A DNA stretch of 6,749 bases from Chloroflexota bacterium (GTDB lineage Bacteria > Chloroflexota > Anaerolineae > Promineifilales > Promineifilaceae): assembly GCA_008501785.1 (NCBI GenBank), contig QQUD01000121.1, positions 1-6,749 on the forward strand, in the 5' to 3' direction. A model generated the notes under the pieces. That model had not been told where the DNA came from and did not search any database. It saw only the letters and a program-made list of their open reading frames with translations. Position 1 is the stretch's first letter; each line of letters begins with the position of its first letter. A program made the translations under genes and the position numbers. Shown here piece by piece: positions 5,416 to 6,749 of this stretch.

Positions 5416-6318
5416 ATGTTGATTCCATTTTTAGGTGAGCTGGCGGCGCTGGGAACGGCCGTTTGTTGGTCTGGCACAGCTACATTTTTTAGCTACAGTG
5501 GGCGACTGGTTGGTTCACAAGTTGTGAATCGCACGAGACTGCTGTTTGCTATGCTGTTTTTGATGATTTCACATCTGCTGCTCGAAGGGAGTTGGTTTCC
5601 CTTTGAGGCAGAAGGATTTCGCTGGTTTTGGTTTACCGTGTCCAGCGTGTTAGGGTTGGTGATAGGGGACAGTTTGCTGTTTAAATCGTTCGTGCTGTTG
5701 GGAGCGCGTTTGTCTACGTTGATGATGGCGACGGTGCCGATTATTAGCGCGGTGTTTGGTTGGTTGCTGTTTGGTGAAACTTTGACGGCGATAGAAATTT
5801 TGGGCGTTGTATTGACAGTGGCGGCGGTTGGTTGGGTCGTGACAGAAAAGCAGGCAAACCAATCTGATAACGATAAACGAGATTACAAACGAGGTGTTTG
5901 GTTTGGATTGGGTGGCGCGGTGGGGCAGGTGCTCAATTTGGTGACGGCAAAATATGGCCTGGTGGGTGACTATTCAACCGTGTCGGCGACGACGATTCGT
6001 ATTTTCGTGGCGATGGTGGTGCTATGGTTAGTGGCGGCTGTGCAAGGAGAAGCGAAACACACGATTGCGCAGTGGCGCAACCGGCAGGCAATGCCTGCAA
6101 TTGTGGCGGGATCGTTTGTCGGGCCGTTTTTGGGAATATGGCTGTCTTTGGTAGCCATTCAATATGCGCGATTAGGGATAGCTTCAACGTTGATGGCACT
6201 TCCCCCAATTATGTTGATTCCGGTAGAATACTTTATCTTGAAAAAGCCGATCAGTTTGCGTGGTGTAGCAGGGTCGGCAGCCGCTATTGCGGGTGTGGCT
6301 TTGATATTTTTGTCTTAG
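5416..6318 (+). CDS. EamA/DMT-family transporter
   Basis: This 300-residue integral membrane protein consists of two EamA repeats (about 5-142 and 160-299), giving the ten predicted membrane helices of the drug/metabolite transporter superfamily. The first repeat ends with the typical pattern PIISAVFGWLLFGETLTAIE (108-127), followed by a Gly-rich helix. The second has the matching PPIMLIPVEYFILKKPIS (263-280). A charged loop at 144-160 joins the halves. Members export amino acids, nucleosides or other metabolites; the substrate cannot be read from sequence. The ATG at 5416 is chosen over an in-frame TTG at 5398 because GGAG lies 5 nt before it and the predicted transcription start is at about 5397. 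One ACGGCCGT copy is at 5455. It is followed after 20 bp by the MalT-like gene on the same strand, so the two may be co-transcribed. Confidence 0.9.
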   Translation: MLIPFLGELAALGTAVCWSGTATFFSYSGRLVGSQVVNRTRLLFAMLFLMISHLLLEGSWFPFEAEGFRWFWFTVSSVLGLVIGDSLLFKSFVLLGARLSTLMMATVPIISAVFGWLLFGETLTAIEILGVVLTVAAVGWVVTEKQANQSDNDKRDYKRGVWFGLGGAVGQVLNLVTAKYGLVGDYSTVSATTIRIFVAMVVLWLVAAVQGEAKHTIAQWRNRQAMPAIVAGSFVGPFLGIWLSLVAIQYARLGIASTLMALPPIMLIPVEYFILKKPISLRGVAGSAAAIAGVALIFLS

Positions 6319-6326
6319 TATAGTCC

Positions 6327-6331
6327 GGGAG
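6327..6331 (+). promoter_or_regulatory. Ribosome binding site of the MalT-like gene
   Basis: GGGAG is placed 7 nt before the ATG at 6339. No other start with a comparable site is seen in the 20-bp gap after the EamA gene. Confidence 0.65.
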
Positions 6332-6338
6332 TTCGTTT

Positions 6339-6749
6339 ATGGAGCTGTTGACGACCAAATTTTATAAGCCATGGGTGCGGTCTGATCTGGTGGGGCGGGA
6401 ACGGCTGCGGCAAAAGCTGGATGTGGGGGTGGAAAACGGCCGTATTCTCACCCTCATCTCAGCCCCCGCTGGCTACGGCAAAACCACCCTCGCCGCCGAA
6501 TGGCTGCCGTCATTAACAATCAACAATCAACAATCAACAATCAACAATTCTAACTTTGCCTGGTTGTCCCTTGACGAAAACGACAACGATCCCATCCGTT
6601 TTTTTGCTTATCTGGTAGAAGCGCTGCAACGAACGGGACTCGATTTGACGGTGGTTGCCTCTCGTTTGCAGGGTCTGACGGTGATGCCGCCTGTTGATGT
6701 GCTGATGACGTCGCTGCTGAATGCAGTGAGTAATGTGCAGGATGACGGC
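6339..6749 (+). CDS. MalT/LuxR-type STAND ATPase regulator, N-terminal part (runs off the window)
   Basis: The reading frame is open from the ATG at 6339 to the window end (137 codons, no stop). The N terminus is typical of large MalT-like ATP-dependent LuxR regulators. It has TTKFYKP at 5-11 (family form TKL..P), DLVGRERL at 16-23, Walker A APAGYGKTT at 42-50, and FAWLSLDENDNDPIRF at 73-88, the conserved block after the P-loop. Full-length members run to about 800-1000 residues with TPR-like repeats and a C-terminal HTH; these lie outside. Residues 60-71 (TINNQQSTINNS) are encoded by a heptanucleotide repeat and look like an insertion between the P-loop helix and the next strand. One ACGGCCGT copy is at 6436. 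The gene follows an EamA gene by 20 bp; control of that transporter is possible but unproven. Confidence 0.88.
   Translation, partial: MELLTTKFYKPWVRSDLVGRERLRQKLDVGVENGRILTLISAPAGYGKTTLAAEWLPSLTINNQQSTINNSNFAWLSLDENDNDPIRFFAYLVEALQRTGLDLTVVASRLQGLTVMPPVDVLMTSLLNAVSNVQDDG
6515..6548 (+). repeat. Heptanucleotide tandem repeat (AACAATC) inside the MalT-like gene
   Basis: Four exact copies of AACAATC (6515-6542) and a partial fifth (6543-6548) lie in the coding frame just after the Walker A region. Three units make 21 nt, so the protein repeats every seven residues (TINNQQS, then TINNS). A change of one unit shifts the frame. Loss of one leads to TAG at 6616-6618, and gain of one leads to TAA at 6551-6553. 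Confidence 0.9.

Larger units (their letters stand above)
313..6443. repeat. Dispersed palindrome ACGGCCGT, ten copies
   Basis: Copies start at 313, 577, 857, 2341, 3348, 4215, 4261, 4524, 5455 and 6436. Most extend to AACGGCCGTT or AAACGGCCGTTT; the longest, at 574-587, is a 14-bp perfect palindrome. All lie in coding sequence: three each in the xdhC-type and coxD genes, and one each in nth, coxE, the EamA gene and the MalT-like gene. None is in the Uma2 gene, the small hypothetical gene or an intergenic gap. Ten of the eleven CGGCCG hexamers in the window have this A/T flank; the exception is at 2663-2668. The role is unknown. Confidence 0.92.

Overview
The window looks like a chromosomal segment of a Chloroflexota-type bacterium (Anaerolineae-like). 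This is inferred from gene content: a MalT/LuxR-type STAND ATPase regulator, a Uma2-family protein and CoxD/CoxE/XdhC-type molybdenum-hydroxylase accessory proteins. It also fits the style of the DNA, which is rich in short iterated palindromes and heptanucleotide repeats. No rRNA or tRNA gene is present to fix the taxonomy, and a cyanobacterium or another repeat-rich phylum is not excluded.

Layout. Positions 60-5319 hold six genes, all on the minus strand. In transcription order they are: Uma2-family protein (5319-4612), CoxD-like MoxR AAA+ ATPase (4606-3710), CoxE-like VWA protein (3624-2413), endonuclease III (2398-1739), a small membrane-anchored hypothetical protein (1717-1274) and an XdhC/CoxI-family maturation factor (1073-60). 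The first five are separated by only 5, 85, 14 and 21 bp and probably form one transcription unit. The last lies beyond a 200-bp gap containing an inverted repeat. At 5320-5415 a divergent control region separates this block from plus-strand genes: an EamA/DMT transporter (5416-6318) and, 20 bp later, a MalT-like regulator (6339-6749) cut by the window edge.

Function. CoxD, CoxE and XdhC/CoxI-type proteins are accessory factors that mature molybdenum hydroxylases (CO dehydrogenase, xanthine dehydrogenase and relatives). The enzyme subunits themselves are not in the window. The DNA-repair gene nth and the Uma2 gene are unexpected partners in this cluster.

The most striking signal is at DNA level. 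The octamer palindrome ACGGCCGT (usually AAACGGCCGTTT) occurs ten times in 6.7 kb. All ten copies are inside coding sequence, spread over all three reading phases and six of the eight genes. About 0.1 copies would be expected by chance, so this resembles a HIP1-like genome-wide motif. A second repeat system, tracts of 7-nt units, occurs at 31-58, 3628-3662, 3676-3714 and 6515-6548. The last tract lies inside the MalT-like reading frame, where gain or loss of one unit would shift the frame into a stop codon.
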